DNA of 64,000 nucleotides from Psychroserpens burtonensis DSM 12212 (GCF_000425305.1 NZ_AUDE01000010.1:1-64000); one strand, 5' to 3'; shown: positions 17,777 through 27,539, counted from the first letter of the stretch. Numbers and translations are program-made. The notes: generated from the letters alone by a model not told the origin.

Positions 17777-18202
17777 ATGCAATTATCTAAACAAGATATG
17801 CTCGATAAAGCTAATGTAGCAAGTAAAAATACGTTGATGGAAACCTTAAATATCGAGATGGTAGATTATGGTGATGACTTCGTGGTGGCTAGAATGCCTG
17901 TTAACTCTAGAGTTTACCAGCCTGATGGTGTATTACATGGAGGAGCAACTGCGGCTTTGGCGGAAAGTGTTGGCAGTTTTGCATCTCATCTTTTTCTTGA
18001 TATTGAGAATAAATTTGTTCGTGGTTTAGAGATTACAGCCAATCATTTAAAAAGTGTCAAGGATGGTTACGTTTACGCTAAGGCTACTTTTATACATAAA
18101 GGTAGAACGACACAATTATTGGATATCAGAGTTACAGATGATAACGATAATTTGGTGTCAATTTGCAGATTATCAACAATTTCTCTTCCAAAAAAGAAGT
18201 AG
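17777..18202 (+). CDS. PaaI-type hotdog thioesterase, candidate DHNA-CoA thioesterase
   Basis: A 141-aa hotdog-fold protein of the PaaI group with the helix motif VLHGGATAALAESVGSFAS, which carries the catalytic acid, and VYAKATFIHKGRTTQLLDI. Only three bases separate it from menF, and other menaquinone genes follow. This context makes it the natural candidate for the step that hydrolyses 1,4-dihydroxy-2-naphthoyl-CoA (MenI). Family membership is clear from sequence; the substrate is inferred from neighbours only. Confidence 0.88.
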   Translation: MQLSKQDMLDKANVASKNTLMETLNIEMVDYGDDFVVARMPVNSRVYQPDGVLHGGATAALAESVGSFASHLFLDIENKFVRGLEITANHLKSVKDGYVYAKATFIHKGRTTQLLDIRVTDDNDNLVSICRLSTISLPKKK

Positions 18203-18205
18203 GTA

Positions 18206-19333
18206 ATGATTCAAAAAGAATTATTTACAGCTATAGAAACCCATTATAATTCACAACTGCCTTTTGTTGCTTATAGAAAGCCTAACAACTCATTTGTAAA
18301 GGCGATACTTCAAAAGGATCATACCGTACGTACCGTAAATGATTTTACGGAGAGTGGTTTTGTGTTTTCACCTTTTGATTCTAAAAATGATGCGATATTA
18401 TTTCCGTTAGAACAATCAATAAGCATCAATTGTGACTGTGTTTTTTCTTCGGAAATATCTAACAATACAAATCTTAAAAGTAATTCAGAAACATCTCAAA
18501 ATACTTACGAACAACACTTAGAATTAGTTCAAAAAGGTATTAGAGCTATTAGAAATGGAACATTTGAAAAGGTTGTACTATCTAGAGTTGAAGGTCTTCC
18601 AATTTCCGAAGAAAACCCAATACAACTTTTTCAATCTTTACTGAGTGTTTATCCAACAGCATTTGTCTATCTATGGTACCATCCAGACATAGGACTTTGG
18701 TTAGGAGCAACTCCAGAAACGCTTTTAAATATTGAAGGACTACGTTTCAAAACCATGTCTTTAGCAGGTACTAAAAAACATAACGACACTAGTGAAACAG
18801 CTTGGGGAACTAAAGAAATAAACGAACAGCAAATAGTAACAGATTACATCGTTAATAATCTTCAAGGTGTCTTAAATAATATCAATGTTACAGGTCCAAA
18901 TACAGTCAAAGCAGGACAACTATTTCACTTGCAATCTAAAATTTCAGGTATATTAAAATCTGGTATATTAAAATCTGTTATAGAAACTCTGCATCCAACA
19001 CCTGCTATTTGTGGTTTGCCTAAAGCAGAAGCCAAAAATTTCATTTTAAATAATGAAAAGTATAATCGAGAGTTTTATACAGGGTTTCTAGGTGAATTAA
19101 ATATTAAGACTTCAAAATCTCGAAATACAAATAGACGAAATGTAGAGAATAATGCGTACTCAAGTATTAAAACTACAAGTGAGTTCTTTGTTAACTTAAG
19201 ATGTATGCAAATAAAAAATAAGCACGCATTGATTTATGTTGGAGGAGGTATCACAAAAGATTCGGACCCACAATTGGAGTGGGAGGAAACCGTCAACAAA
19301 ACTCAAACGATGATGCGCGTATTATTGAACTAG
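18206..19333 (+). CDS. menF: isochorismate synthase
   Basis: A chorismate-utilising enzyme (375 aa) turning chorismate into isochorismate, entry to menaquinone. The C-terminal domain has FEKVVLSRVEGLP, LWLGATPETLL, FKTMSLAGTKKH, LHPTPAICGLPKAEAK, YNREFYTGFLGE and the final YVGGGITKDSDPQLEWEET, all typical of MenF/EntC. The N-terminal half is more variable, as usual. It lies three bases after the thioesterase gene and upstream of menD, although a large protease gene on the other strand separates the two. Confidence 0.94.
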   Translation: MIQKELFTAIETHYNSQLPFVAYRKPNNSFVKAILQKDHTVRTVNDFTESGFVFSPFDSKNDAILFPLEQSISINCDCVFSSEISNNTNLKSNSETSQNTYEQHLELVQKGIRAIRNGTFEKVVLSRVEGLPISEENPIQLFQSLLSVYPTAFVYLWYHPDIGLWLGATPETLLNIEGLRFKTMSLAGTKKHNDTSETAWGTKEINEQQIVTDYIVNNLQGVLNNINVTGPNTVKAGQLFHLQSKISGILKSGILKSVIETLHPTPAICGLPKAEAKNFILNNEKYNREFYTGFLGELNIKTSKSRNTNRRNVENNAYSSIKTTSEFFVNLRCMQIKNKHALIYVGGGITKDSDPQLEWEETVNKTQTMMRVLLN

Positions 19334-19355
19334 ATGATCATTCTAGAGTTGCATT

Positions 19356-22300
19356 CTAATTAACTTGTTTCAACAATTCTGCAACAGCAGCTTCTATTTG
19401 TTCGTCTTTTCCGTTAGTGACTGCGTCAAAACCATTTTTAACTAAAATATCTGGTTGCAATTCTTTGTTTTCTAAAACATCACCTTCTATGTCTAAGACT
19501 TGCATGTTTGGGATTCCAAACACGATCCCATTTTGGATACGTTCCCACCATACAAAACTACAAGTTCCAGGAACTGGCATGCCTACGAGTTTTCCAATTT
19601 TTAAATCTTTATATCCAGCAGGAGTACAGTGTGCATCAGAATAGTTAGACTCTCCAATAAGCATAATACTTGGTTTTGTCCAACGGCGTTGTGATTCTGT
19701 ACCCACCACTTTTCCTCCGTTGCTAAACTCCATATATTTTGTTCCACTTAAAAAGGTAGTGATGTCATCAACTAAATCGCCTCCACCATTAAATCGCGTA
19801 TCAACGACCAATGCTTTTTTATTGACTTCTTCACCCATGACTTCTTCTAAGAACTCTCTAAAACTCCCATCGTTCATGTTGCGAATATGCATATATCCAA
19901 TTTGATTATCAGATAGTTTATGTACCATCTCTCGGTTTTTTCTAATCCATCGTTGGTAGCGTAATTCGTTTTCTGCATCTATTGAAATTGGCTTCGCACG
20001 CTCTTTCCATCTTTTAGATGTTGATGGGTCATAATAAGAAACTGTAATAGCAGCGTCAATTTTTCTATTTAGGAGTGTATAATAATTAATGCTTTTAGTT
20101 AGGGTTTTACCGTTTATTGCTTCTATAATAACACCTGCTTTTACTTTTTTATCACCATTAATTAAAGGACTTCCTTCTATAAGTTCAGAAATTTGGAGTC
20201 CATTACCATCATAGCTATCGTTAGTATAAATAGCAAGTGATCCTGTTTCATCTCCTTTTTTATTAGGCTCTGTAAAACGTGCTCCAGTATGTGAAGCATT
20301 CAATTCTCCTAGTAACTCTCCTAAAATATCTTTAAAATCATAGTCGTTGTTAATATGAGGTACGAATTTTTTGTAGTTAGCAGATAATGTATCCCAAGGT
20401 GCTCCATGAAGATTAGGATCTAAAAACTTTTTCTTAACCTGACGAGATACATGATCCATAAGGTATAAACGCTCTGCAGATAAATTAAATGACATTTCAT
20501 CGTTGATACCAACACCCTTCGTCTTACCAGAACTAATATCTACTTTAGATATTTTTCCACCACTTAAAACGTAAACTTCCTTAGCATCTTTACCAAAGGC
20601 CATACTGCCTCCACGATCATATTTACCCAAAGACTTGATTTCCCTGGTACGTAAATCTAGTTTCCATAAATCGGCTTTATTATCTACGCGACCTAAGTAT
20701 AATAACGATTTAGCATCCTTAGTGACTAACATGTCAGACAGATTAGTAGAGAATAATGATAATTTTGCTTTACGCTTGTATAAATTATCAAACTCAATAT
20801 CTATAGGCTTTAACTTTTTATCCTTTTTTTCATTGTCTTTCTTGTCTTTTTTAGAATTTTTTTCATCATCCTCTGTTTCATCAGCCTCATCAGCCTCATC
20901 AGCCTCTGAAACAAACGCAAATTCATCTTTACTTAATTTGAATTCATCAAAAGCTTTTTGAGTTAAAAACACACCATACACGTCTAGCTGTGAGGGTCCT
21001 GTTTTTGCAACACTGTGCATCCCGTTTCTATCTGATGCCCAATATAGTATAGAACCATCTAATGACCATTTTGGCTTAAAATCATTAAATCCGCTTTTTG
21101 ATACATTAATCAAATCTCCAGAACCATCGGCTTTTAAAACACCTATTTCTGCAACCCAATATTGATCTGGATAGAAGGTTATAGCAATCCATTTGCCGTC
21201 TGGGCTCCATTCAAATTCCTGGTCTCCATCTGAATATGAGAAATGTTTTTCACCATTATGAATCGATATGATTTCTTTAGTCTTTAGATTGATAGTTCTC
21301 AGTTTTGTTCGCTCTTCTAAATAAGCGACATCTTCTCCTGTTGGTGAGAACTTAGGTTGAAAACTTTCAGAAATATCAGCGAGTAAGATCTCTTCTTTTA
21401 ATTCAATAGCATTTAAGAAATATTTTTCTTCTTTCTTTGGAAGCGTTTGAGTGTATAGGTTCCAGCTGTTATTGCGCTCTCCAGCATAAATAATAGTTCT
21501 ACCATCTGCACTAATGTCAATACTGCGTTCTTGTTCTGGAGTATCGGTAAGTCGTCGTGTTAAACTGCCATCTACTGAGGTTACAAACACATCGCCTCTG
21601 TAGATAAAAATTAATTCTTTTCCGTTAGGAGAGGGTACCATATGAGTGACGCTTCCGTCAACAAATAATAATTCATTTTCCATTAATGATTGATCACCAC
21701 TAACATCTATATTCAATTTTTTTGGAGATTCTCCAATGTGCTGAGTGTAGATATCTCCGTTGAAACTGTAAGCTAAAAGCGCATCATTTGAAACTGAAAG
21801 ATGTCGCACAGGATGCATCTTGAATTCTGAAATTTGGTCAGATTTATTTGGATTAGAGAACGTAGATTGAAAGACGTTAAATGTTCCAGATTTTTCAGAT
21901 AAAAAATAAAAAACATCACCAGAACCAAAAAGGATATTGCGATTTTCACCTTTAAAATTTGATAGTTTTGTGTAATTTCCTGTAGCTGATTTGATCCAAA
22001 TATCTCTAGTGACAGAAGATGTGTGGTGTTTTCTCCACTCATACTCATAGCCTTTGATTTCCTCAAAGATCATATCACCTTTACTGTTGTTTTTAGCTTC
22101 GTAAGCAGGGAAACTACTGAGTTGTTTTGGTGTTGACGCATTTATGTTTACACTATACAATTCTCCTAATTTGTGAAACAACATAGAGTTTTCGTTATCC
22201 AAACGAATACTATTGAACCAAACCGCATCATTATTTTGAGAGAAGTCTGTTGGCATATCATCAGCGGAGTGAAATGTTAGTCGCTTTACATTGGTTCCAG

Positions 22301-22595
22301 AAGCTGTCATAATAAATACATCAAAGTTTCCATGTCTATTGGATGCAAACGCTATTTGTTGTCCGTCATGCGACCAGACAGGTTTAGTATCATAAGCACT
22401 ATGGGTTGTTAATCGAGTAGCTTTCCCGCCATTTGAAGACACCATATAAATATCTGCATTATAAGTAAAGGCAATTTGCTGTCCATTTGGAGAGATGGCA
22501 GTGTTTCTGAGCCAAAGGTCTTCATTTTGTTGAGAATTTACAGAGTTGCTAATGGCTAACGATAAAAAGAGAAAAAAGAGAGATTGGAATTTCAT
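19356..22595 (-). CDS. tricorn-like S41 family peptidase with beta-propeller and PDZ domains
   Basis: A large secreted protease of about 1,079 aa. A signal peptide (MKFQSLFFLFLSLAISNSVNSQ) fixes the likely start at 22595; an in-frame ATG at 22628 adds 11 residues before it. Then come WD40/TolB-type propeller repeats (ISPNGQQIAFTYN, WSHDGQQIAFASNR, FSPTGEDVAYLEE, WSPDGKWIAIT), a PDZ segment and a C-terminal S41 domain with MHIRNMNDGSFREF, VVDTRFNGGGDLV and MLIGESNYSDA, where the Ser is the likely nucleophile. A low-complexity linker of EAD repeats and Lys/Glu runs (encoded near 20815-20910) separates propeller parts. It likely degrades peptides in the periplasm. Confidence 0.92.
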   Translation of the reverse strand: MKFQSLFFLFLSLAISNSVNSQQNEDLWLRNTAISPNGQQIAFTYNADIYMVSSNGGKATRLTTHSAYDTKPVWSHDGQQIAFASNRHGNFDVFIMTASGTNVKRLTFHSADDMPTDFSQNNDAVWFNSIRLDNENSMLFHKLGELYSVNINASTPKQLSSFPAYEAKNNSKGDMIFEEIKGYEYEWRKHHTSSVTRDIWIKSATGNYTKLSNFKGENRNILFGSGDVFYFLSEKSGTFNVFQSTFSNPNKSDQISEFKMHPVRHLSVSNDALLAYSFNGDIYTQHIGESPKKLNIDVSGDQSLMENELLFVDGSVTHMVPSPNGKELIFIYRGDVFVTSVDGSLTRRLTDTPEQERSIDISADGRTIIYAGERNNSWNLYTQTLPKKEEKYFLNAIELKEEILLADISESFQPKFSPTGEDVAYLEERTKLRTINLKTKEIISIHNGEKHFSYSDGDQEFEWSPDGKWIAITFYPDQYWVAEIGVLKADGSGDLINVSKSGFNDFKPKWSLDGSILYWASDRNGMHSVAKTGPSQLDVYGVFLTQKAFDEFKLSKDEFAFVSEADEADEADETEDDEKNSKKDKKDNEKKDKKLKPIDIEFDNLYKRKAKLSLFSTNLSDMLVTKDAKSLLYLGRVDNKADLWKLDLRTREIKSLGKYDRGGSMAFGKDAKEVYVLSGGKISKVDISSGKTKGVGINDEMSFNLSAERLYLMDHVSRQVKKKFLDPNLHGAPWDTLSANYKKFVPHINNDYDFKDILGELLGELNASHTGARFTEPNKKGDETGSLAIYTNDSYDGNGLQISELIEGSPLINGDKKVKAGVIIEAINGKTLTKSINYYTLLNRKIDAAITVSYYDPSTSKRWKERAKPISIDAENELRYQRWIRKNREMVHKLSDNQIGYMHIRNMNDGSFREFLEEVMGEEVNKKALVVDTRFNGGGDLVDDITTFLSGTKYMEFSNGGKVVGTESQRRWTKPSIMLIGESNYSDAHCTPAGYKDLKIGKLVGMPVPGTCSFVWWERIQNGIVFGIPNMQVLDIEGDVLENKELQPDILVKNGFDAVTNGKDEQIEAAVAELLKQVN

Positions 22596-22767
22596 GTGTG
22601 GATATGTATTATTTTTTAGCGGTTGCATACTATTTACTAGTACTCATCTGATTGAGTGATAAAGCCCTTAATATACTTGTGATATGTAATTTAAATTTGA
22701 ATATAACAGGAATAAAGTTACTGAATTAATTGTATCCAATCTTATTTTTTTTAAGTGACATTTTCAA

Positions 22768-22775
22768 TAACTTTG
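22768..22775 (+). promoter_or_regulatory. -7 promoter box very close to menD start
   Basis: TAACTTTG matches TAnnTTTG and ends only seven bases before the menD ATG at 22783, which predicts a leaderless or nearly leaderless transcript. Confidence 0.5.
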
Positions 22776-22782
22776 TAAACAG

Positions 22783-24543
22783 ATGATACACCCTAAAATT
22801 CCGCTTGCGCAAACTGTAATTCAGTTGTGTAAACTTAAAAACATAAAGCATATTATTATTTCTCCAGGAAGTAGAAATGCACCTTTAACACTTGGATTTT
22901 CTAATGATGAATTCTTTAAATGCTATAGTATAGTAGATGAGCGTTGTGCTGCTTTTTTTGCATTAGGTATTGCTCAGCAAACCAAAGAGCCTGCAGCTGT
23001 TGTTTGCACATCAGGTAGTGCTTTACTTAATTATTATCCTGCAGTAGCAGAGGCGTTCTTTAGTGATATACCTTTAATCGTATTGTCTGCAGATAGACCA
23101 CAGCATCTCATCGGTATTGGTGACGGACAAACCATCAACCAAAAAGATGTCTTTGAAAAGAATATCTTGTATTCTGCAAATTTAAAGTTAGACTTAAAAA
23201 ACGAAAAGGGACTATCAGATAAAGATGAACTTCCAATGTTTAAGAGTTTAGAAAATAAATTAGAACGCATTTTAGGCTTACAGCAAAGTATTCAATCTTA
23301 TAACGAAGAGGAAATAAACAAAGCATTCAATCTAGCTCGATTTAGTAAGGGACCAGTTCATATCAATATTCCTTTTGATGAGCCTCTTTATGATACTGTT
23401 GAGGAATTGAGTATAAACCCAAAGGTTGAGGAATTAGATATTAAGACCGTAAAAATTGATCAAGCAGAACTTAAAGACTGTATCGATGAATGGTATGTGT
23501 CAAAGAAAAAAATGATTTTGATAGGTGTCTTACCAATTGGTCAAATAGAACAGCAGTGGTTGAATGATTTGGCAAATGATGATAGTGTGATTGTCTTTAC
23601 AGAAACGACGTCTAATGTTCATCATAAAAATTTCTTTCCTAGTATCGATAAAATGATTGCTCCTTTAGAGGAAGAAGATTTTAAAAACTTACAACCAGAC
23701 ATACTAATTTCAATTGGTGGTTTAATCGTTTCTAAAAAAATCAAAGCATTTTTAAGAACCTATCAACCTAAACATCATTGGCATGTTGGGGAGAAAAATG
23801 CTAATGATACATTTTTTTGTTTAAGTAAGCATATTGTAGCAAAACCAAATGATTTTTTTAGTGAATTTCTACCCAAAATAACGCACGTAGCCAAAAGCAG
23901 TTACTTAGAGACTTGGACTGCAGTGAAACAATTACGACATAAGAGGCATTTGGAGTATGTAAAACAAATTCCGTTTAGTGATTTTAAAGCTTTCAATCTT
24001 ATACTAAAATCAATATCCAACAAGACAATTTTGCAACTGGGCAACAGTTCAACGATACGATATGCACAATTATTTAATATGAACCCTTCTCTAAAGGTTT
24101 ATTGTAATCGTGGTACAAGTGGCATTGATGGCAGTACATCAACAGCATTAGGTTGTGCAGTAGTTAGTGAAAGGCAAACGACATTTATTACGGGAGATTT
24201 AAGCTTCTTTTATGATAGTAATGCGCTATGGAATAACTATATACCTAAAAACTTTAGGATTATTGTTATCAATAATGAAGGAGGAGGTATTTTTAGGATT
24301 CTACCGGGACATAAAAACACAGATAATTTTGATTATTTCTTTGAAACGAAACATCACTTAACAGCAAAGCAATTATGTGAGATGTACGGTTTTGAATATA
24401 CAACAGCTCAAAATGAATTAGAATTAGAAGGTGCTTTAAAACCATTTTATAACAAGTCAAAACAACCACGACTATTAGAAGTATTTACACCTAGGACAGA
24501 AAATGATTCCATTCTCTTAGACTACTTTAAGTTTGTGAAATAA
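22783..24543 (+). CDS. menD: 2-succinyl-5-enolpyruvyl-6-hydroxy-3-cyclohexene-1-carboxylate synthase
   Basis: MenD (586 aa) joins isochorismate and 2-oxoglutarate with thiamine diphosphate. Motifs: HIIISPGSRNAPLT at the start, DERCAAFFALG with the catalytic Glu, PAAVVCTSGSALLNYYPAV, IPLIVLSADRPQHLIGIGDGQTINQ, and the cofactor-binding C-terminal NRGTSGIDGSTSTALG and ITGDLSFFYDSNAL with INNEGGGIF. Full length. It starts right after a -7 box, so its transcript may be leaderless. The next gene (DUF2853) lies 87 bases on. Confidence 0.97.
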   Translation: MIHPKIPLAQTVIQLCKLKNIKHIIISPGSRNAPLTLGFSNDEFFKCYSIVDERCAAFFALGIAQQTKEPAAVVCTSGSALLNYYPAVAEAFFSDIPLIVLSADRPQHLIGIGDGQTINQKDVFEKNILYSANLKLDLKNEKGLSDKDELPMFKSLENKLERILGLQQSIQSYNEEEINKAFNLARFSKGPVHINIPFDEPLYDTVEELSINPKVEELDIKTVKIDQAELKDCIDEWYVSKKKMILIGVLPIGQIEQQWLNDLANDDSVIVFTETTSNVHHKNFFPSIDKMIAPLEEEDFKNLQPDILISIGGLIVSKKIKAFLRTYQPKHHWHVGEKNANDTFFCLSKHIVAKPNDFFSEFLPKITHVAKSSYLETWTAVKQLRHKRHLEYVKQIPFSDFKAFNLILKSISNKTILQLGNSSTIRYAQLFNMNPSLKVYCNRGTSGIDGSTSTALGCAVVSERQTTFITGDLSFFYDSNALWNNYIPKNFRIIVINNEGGGIFRILPGHKNTDNFDYFFETKHHLTAKQLCEMYGFEYTTAQNELELEGALKPFYNKSKQPRLLEVFTPRTENDSILLDYFKFVK

Positions 24544-24630
24544 AAATGTGACATCCTAATTTATTAGGTGTCCAATAATTGTCTATATTTATAGAGCAAA
24601 TATTTATTAACCTAAAAATTAACAACTAAG

Positions 24631-24972
24631 ATGAGTAAAAGAGACGACTTAATAACAAAATATGCTGCAGATTTAAAAGATAAATGTGGTGTAACTGCTA
24701 ACATGGATTTATTAACGAAAGTAACAATTGGTTGTGGGCCATCTATTTATAATGCAGACGCTGCAACAGTCTCTGGATCTGATGAATCTGAATTAGCTAC
24801 AGTTAAAAACAATTTTTTAATTAAAAAGTTAGGTCTTAAGGATAGCCCTGATTTAGATAAGGCTATTGATGCTGTAATTGAAAAATACGGGAAATCAAAT
24901 AGAAATAAATACAGAGCAGTTGTATATTATCTTTTGGCAACACATTTTAAAAAAGAATCTGTTTACAAATAA
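24631..24972 (+). CDS. DUF2853 family protein
   Basis: A 113-aa soluble helical protein beginning SKRDDLITKYAADLKDKCG, with VTIGCGPSIYNADAATVSGSDESEL and a C-terminal YRAVVYYLLATHFKKES. I recognise this as DUF2853, a small family with a solved fold but no known function. It follows menD and ends with a small terminator (24997-25020). Confidence 0.88.
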   Translation: MSKRDDLITKYAADLKDKCGVTANMDLLTKVTIGCGPSIYNADAATVSGSDESELATVKNNFLIKKLGLKDSPDLDKAIDAVIEKYGKSNRNKYRAVVYYLLATHFKKESVYK

Positions 24973-24996
24973 GAATCTTTAAAATATATTAAGAAG

Positions 24997-25020
24997 CATC
25001 ACTTGGGTGATGATTTTTTT
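24997..25020 (+). terminator. short terminator after the DUF2853 gene
   Basis: Stem CATCAC (24997-25002) / GTGATG (25007-25012), four-base loop, then A and a run of seven T. Confidence 0.65.
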
Positions 25021-25118
25021 ATGCTGAAATTTTAAGTCAAGAATTTTATGACCTAAAAACAGATGAATTTCTCATACCTTAAGTTGAAAAGTAAAGCCAT
25101 CTAAAGTACTTTTTTACA

Positions 25119-25126
25119 TATCTTTG
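25119..25126 (+). promoter_or_regulatory. -7 promoter box touching the S1-domain gene start
   Basis: TATCTTTG matches TAnnTTTG and ends four bases before the ATG at 25131. If used, transcription would begin at or just after the start codon, giving a leaderless mRNA; otherwise the real start is further in. Confidence 0.5.
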
Positions 25127-25130
25127 GCTC

Positions 25131-25964
25131 ATGATTAGAATAGGAGATTTCAACACGTTAGAAATAATACGAGAAACTGAGCAGGGTTTATACTTGTCAG
25201 ATTCAGAGGAAAACCAAGTTTTACTTCCAAATAGATATGTGCCTAAGACATTTCAAATATGGGAAGAGCTTAAGGTTTTTGTGTATTTAGATAATGAAGA
25301 ACGTTTAGTAGCAGTGACAGATGAGCCTTATGTTGTTCGTGATGATTTTGCTCTGCTACGTTGTAATGAAGTGACACAACACGGTGCTTTTTTAGATTGG
25401 GGATTAGTTAAAGAACTCTTTTGTCCATTTAAAGAGCAAGCTTTTAAAATGAAAGCAGGAGGCTGGTACCTTATCCATTGTTATCTGGATGAAGAAACAA
25501 ATAGGCTGGTGGCCTCGAGTAAAACCAATCGTTTTTTAGATAATAAAGACTTAACTGTGCAACAGTTTGACGAGGTCGATTTAATCGTATCTCATCCTTC
25601 AGAATTAGGAATGAATGTTATCGTCAACAATGAACATTTAGGTTTAATTTTTTCCGAAGATATTTTTAAAGATGTTAGCGTTGGAGATCGTTTAAAAGGT
25701 TTCGTTAAAAAAGTACGTGAGGATAATAAATTAGATATCGTTCTTGGTAAAATAGGCTATAGAAAAATTGAACCAAATGCCGATTTAGTTATGGAGTATC
25801 TTGGTGATTCTGATGATGGTTTTTTAGCGCTTAACGATAAATCAAATCCAGACGACATTAAAAACGTTTTACAAATGAGTAAGAAGACTTTTAAAAAGGC
25901 TATCGGCACTTTGTATAAGCAAAAGTTGATTACTATAAAAGAAGATGGTATTTATTTAAATTAA
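25131..25964 (+). CDS. S1-like RNA-binding protein, CvfB/YitL type
   Basis: The 277-aa protein matches the CvfB (conserved virulence factor B) family: tandem S1-like OB-fold segments (NTLEIIRETEQGLYLSD, GAFLDWGLVKELFCPFKEQ, GMNVIVNNEHLGLIFSED with FKDVSVGDRLKGFVKKV) followed by a C-terminal winged helix (SKKTFKKAIGTLYKQKLI). Such proteins bind RNA; CvfB of Staphylococcus affects gene expression post-transcriptionally. The role here is not known. Its 3' end overlaps the convergent gene by four bases. Confidence 0.88.
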   Translation: MIRIGDFNTLEIIRETEQGLYLSDSEENQVLLPNRYVPKTFQIWEELKVFVYLDNEERLVAVTDEPYVVRDDFALLRCNEVTQHGAFLDWGLVKELFCPFKEQAFKMKAGGWYLIHCYLDEETNRLVASSKTNRFLDNKDLTVQQFDEVDLIVSHPSELGMNVIVNNEHLGLIFSEDIFKDVSVGDRLKGFVKKVREDNKLDIVLGKIGYRKIEPNADLVMEYLGDSDDGFLALNDKSNPDDIKNVLQMSKKTFKKAIGTLYKQKLITIKEDGIYLN

Positions 25965-26380
25965 AAACCAGTTGCTGTTTCTTCTAAATGTTGTGTAACC
26001 CAATGAATAGCCGCATCTAATTCATTGAATTTTTGCCTATTAAAATTAAAGAAATGATTTTCTATTTCAAAAACTTGACTAGAAAAAGAAGAGTATGTAA
26101 TTGTGGCGTAGGCTTTTAAGTTTTTAAATGCTTCGTTGAATAAAGGCGCATCAGTAATTAAAATAGAGTAGGAGTGTATTCTATTAGCAACAAAGCCAAA
26201 ATAACTGCTGCCAAACTGCTTTTCAATGGCAGTTTTGGCTTCGTTAAAGTTATCAAAATCAATGTTGACACCTTCCTTGAATTCACACACTACGAATTTT
26301 TTAAAAAAGTATAAATTTCCTAGGGCTATAGTTTGTTTGTGTATTAGGTTTTGATAGTAGGGATAATCAACAATCGACAT
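25961..26380 (-). CDS. hypothetical protein, possibly SpoIIAA/STAS-like fold
   Basis: A 139-aa soluble protein with the pattern of a small alpha/beta domain: KFVVCEFKEGVNIDFDNFNEAKTAIEKQFG, then HSYSILITDAPLFNEAF, then ITYSSFSSQVFEIENHFF. The alternation recalls the SpoIIAA-like fold seen in many flavobacterial hypothetical proteins, but I see no decisive motif. A good -7 box (TATATTTG at 26406-26413 on this strand) precedes the ATG, which supports it being a real gene. Confidence 0.78.
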   Translation of the reverse strand: MSIVDYPYYQNLIHKQTIALGNLYFFKKFVVCEFKEGVNIDFDNFNEAKTAIEKQFGSSYFGFVANRIHSYSILITDAPLFNEAFKNLKAYATITYSSFSSQVFEIENHFFNFNRQKFNELDAAIHWVTQHLEETATGF

Positions 26381-26405
26381 ATCGTTTATTTAAAAATTGG
26401 GGCCA

Positions 26406-26413
26406 CAAATATA
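26406..26413 (-). promoter_or_regulatory. -7 promoter box for the SpoIIAA-like gene
   Basis: TATATTTG on the minus strand, 25 bases before the ATG at 26380. Confidence 0.55.
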
Positions 26414-26658
26414 TTAAGCTTAAATGTATATTCAAAAGAATTATTCAATCCTATTTACTATTATCTATTTTCTATTTTTAGAGTTGAAAACTTGAAGACG
26501 GCTAATCTTTTTATGATAATTATTTGACATTAGTATTAAAAAAGTAAGTCATTTATAAAAGCGCACACGTATTTAAAATGGAGTATATTAATTAATAAGT
26601 CTATACGTTTTAGATGTTTTTAGATTTGTATATGATGAGTTCTATGTTTAAAAAGCAG

Positions 26659-26666
26659 TATTTTTG
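26659..26666 (+). promoter_or_regulatory. -7 promoter box for menB-menA
   Basis: TATTTTTG matches TAnnTTTG, 18 bases before the menB ATG at 26685. Confidence 0.5.
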
Positions 26667-26684
26667 TAACAAATACTTATAGTT

Positions 26685-27524
26685 ATGAATCAAGCCGAAT
26701 GGGTTACAGCAAAAACCTATGAAGATATTACTTATAAAAAGCGCAACGGTGTCGCTAGAATAGCGTTTAACCGTCCCAATATTAGAAACGCTTTTAGACC
26801 CAAAACAACAAGTGAACTTTACGATGCATTATATGATGCTACCGAAGATGTCAATATTGGTGTTGTGTTATTATCTGCAGAAGGACCATCAACTAAAGAC
26901 GGTATTTGGAGTTTCTGCTCTGGAGGTGATCAAAAAGTAAGAGGTCATCAAGGATATGTAGGAGACGACGGTTACCATCGCCTTAATATTCTCGAAGTAC
27001 AACGTTTAATTCGTTTTATGCCAAAAGCAGTTATTGCCGTTGTTCCTGGTTGGGCAGTAGGAGGAGGACATAGTCTTCATGTAGTTTGTGATTTAACATT
27101 GGCCAGTAAAGAGCACGCTATTTTTAAGCAAACAGATGCAGATGTCACTAGTTTTGATGGTGGGTATGGATCTGCATACTTGGCAAAAATGGTCGGACAA
27201 AAACGTGCTCGTGAGATCTTTTTCCTCGGAAGAAATTATTCAGCTCAAGAAGCTTATGATATGGGTATGGTCAATGCTGTGATTCCTCATGATGAGTTAG
27301 AAGATACTGCCTACGAATGGGCTCAAGAAATATTAGCTAAATCACCAATGTCAATTAAAATGTTGAAATTTGCAATGAATTTAACAGATGATGGGATGGT
27401 TGGTCAACAAGTATTTGCAGGAGAAGCGACGCGTTTGGCTTATATGACAGATGAAGCTAAAGAAGGACGTGATGCGTTTTTAGAAAAGCGTAAGCCTAAC
27501 TTTGATAAAAAGTGGATCCCTTAA
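26685..27524 (+). CDS. menB: 1,4-dihydroxy-2-naphthoyl-CoA synthase
   Basis: MenB (279 aa), a crotonase-fold enzyme that closes the second ring of the naphthoquinone from o-succinylbenzoyl-CoA. Motifs: GVARIAFNRPNIRNAFRPKT, FCSGGDQKVRG, AVIAVVPGWAVGGGHSLH (oxyanion hole), TDADVTSFDGGYGSAYLA with the Asp/Tyr region typical of MenB, and the C-terminal EGRDAFLEKRKPNFDKK. The intact DADV pattern matches the group that carries its own side-chain carboxylate near the active site. It lies 15 bases before menA, so the pair is an operon. Confidence 0.97.
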   Translation: MNQAEWVTAKTYEDITYKKRNGVARIAFNRPNIRNAFRPKTTSELYDALYDATEDVNIGVVLLSAEGPSTKDGIWSFCSGGDQKVRGHQGYVGDDGYHRLNILEVQRLIRFMPKAVIAVVPGWAVGGGHSLHVVCDLTLASKEHAIFKQTDADVTSFDGGYGSAYLAKMVGQKRAREIFFLGRNYSAQEAYDMGMVNAVIPHDELEDTAYEWAQEILAKSPMSIKMLKFAMNLTDDGMVGQQVFAGEATRLAYMTDEAKEGRDAFLEKRKPNFDKKWIP

Positions 27525-27539
27525 ATCTAAAATCATTTT

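Larger units (their letters stand above)
26381..26684. other. 304-base divergent gap between hypothetical gene and menB
   Basis: No gene seen. It holds a -7 box on each side: TATATTTG on the minus strand (26406-26413) and TATTTTTG on the plus strand (26659-26666, 18 bases before the menB ATG). The middle is AT-rich without obvious repeats. Confidence 0.55.

Noticed and set aside
18206-19333. menF as a salicylate or siderophore isochorismate synthase
   Set aside because: No siderophore genes nearby, while five other menaquinone genes lie within 18 kb.
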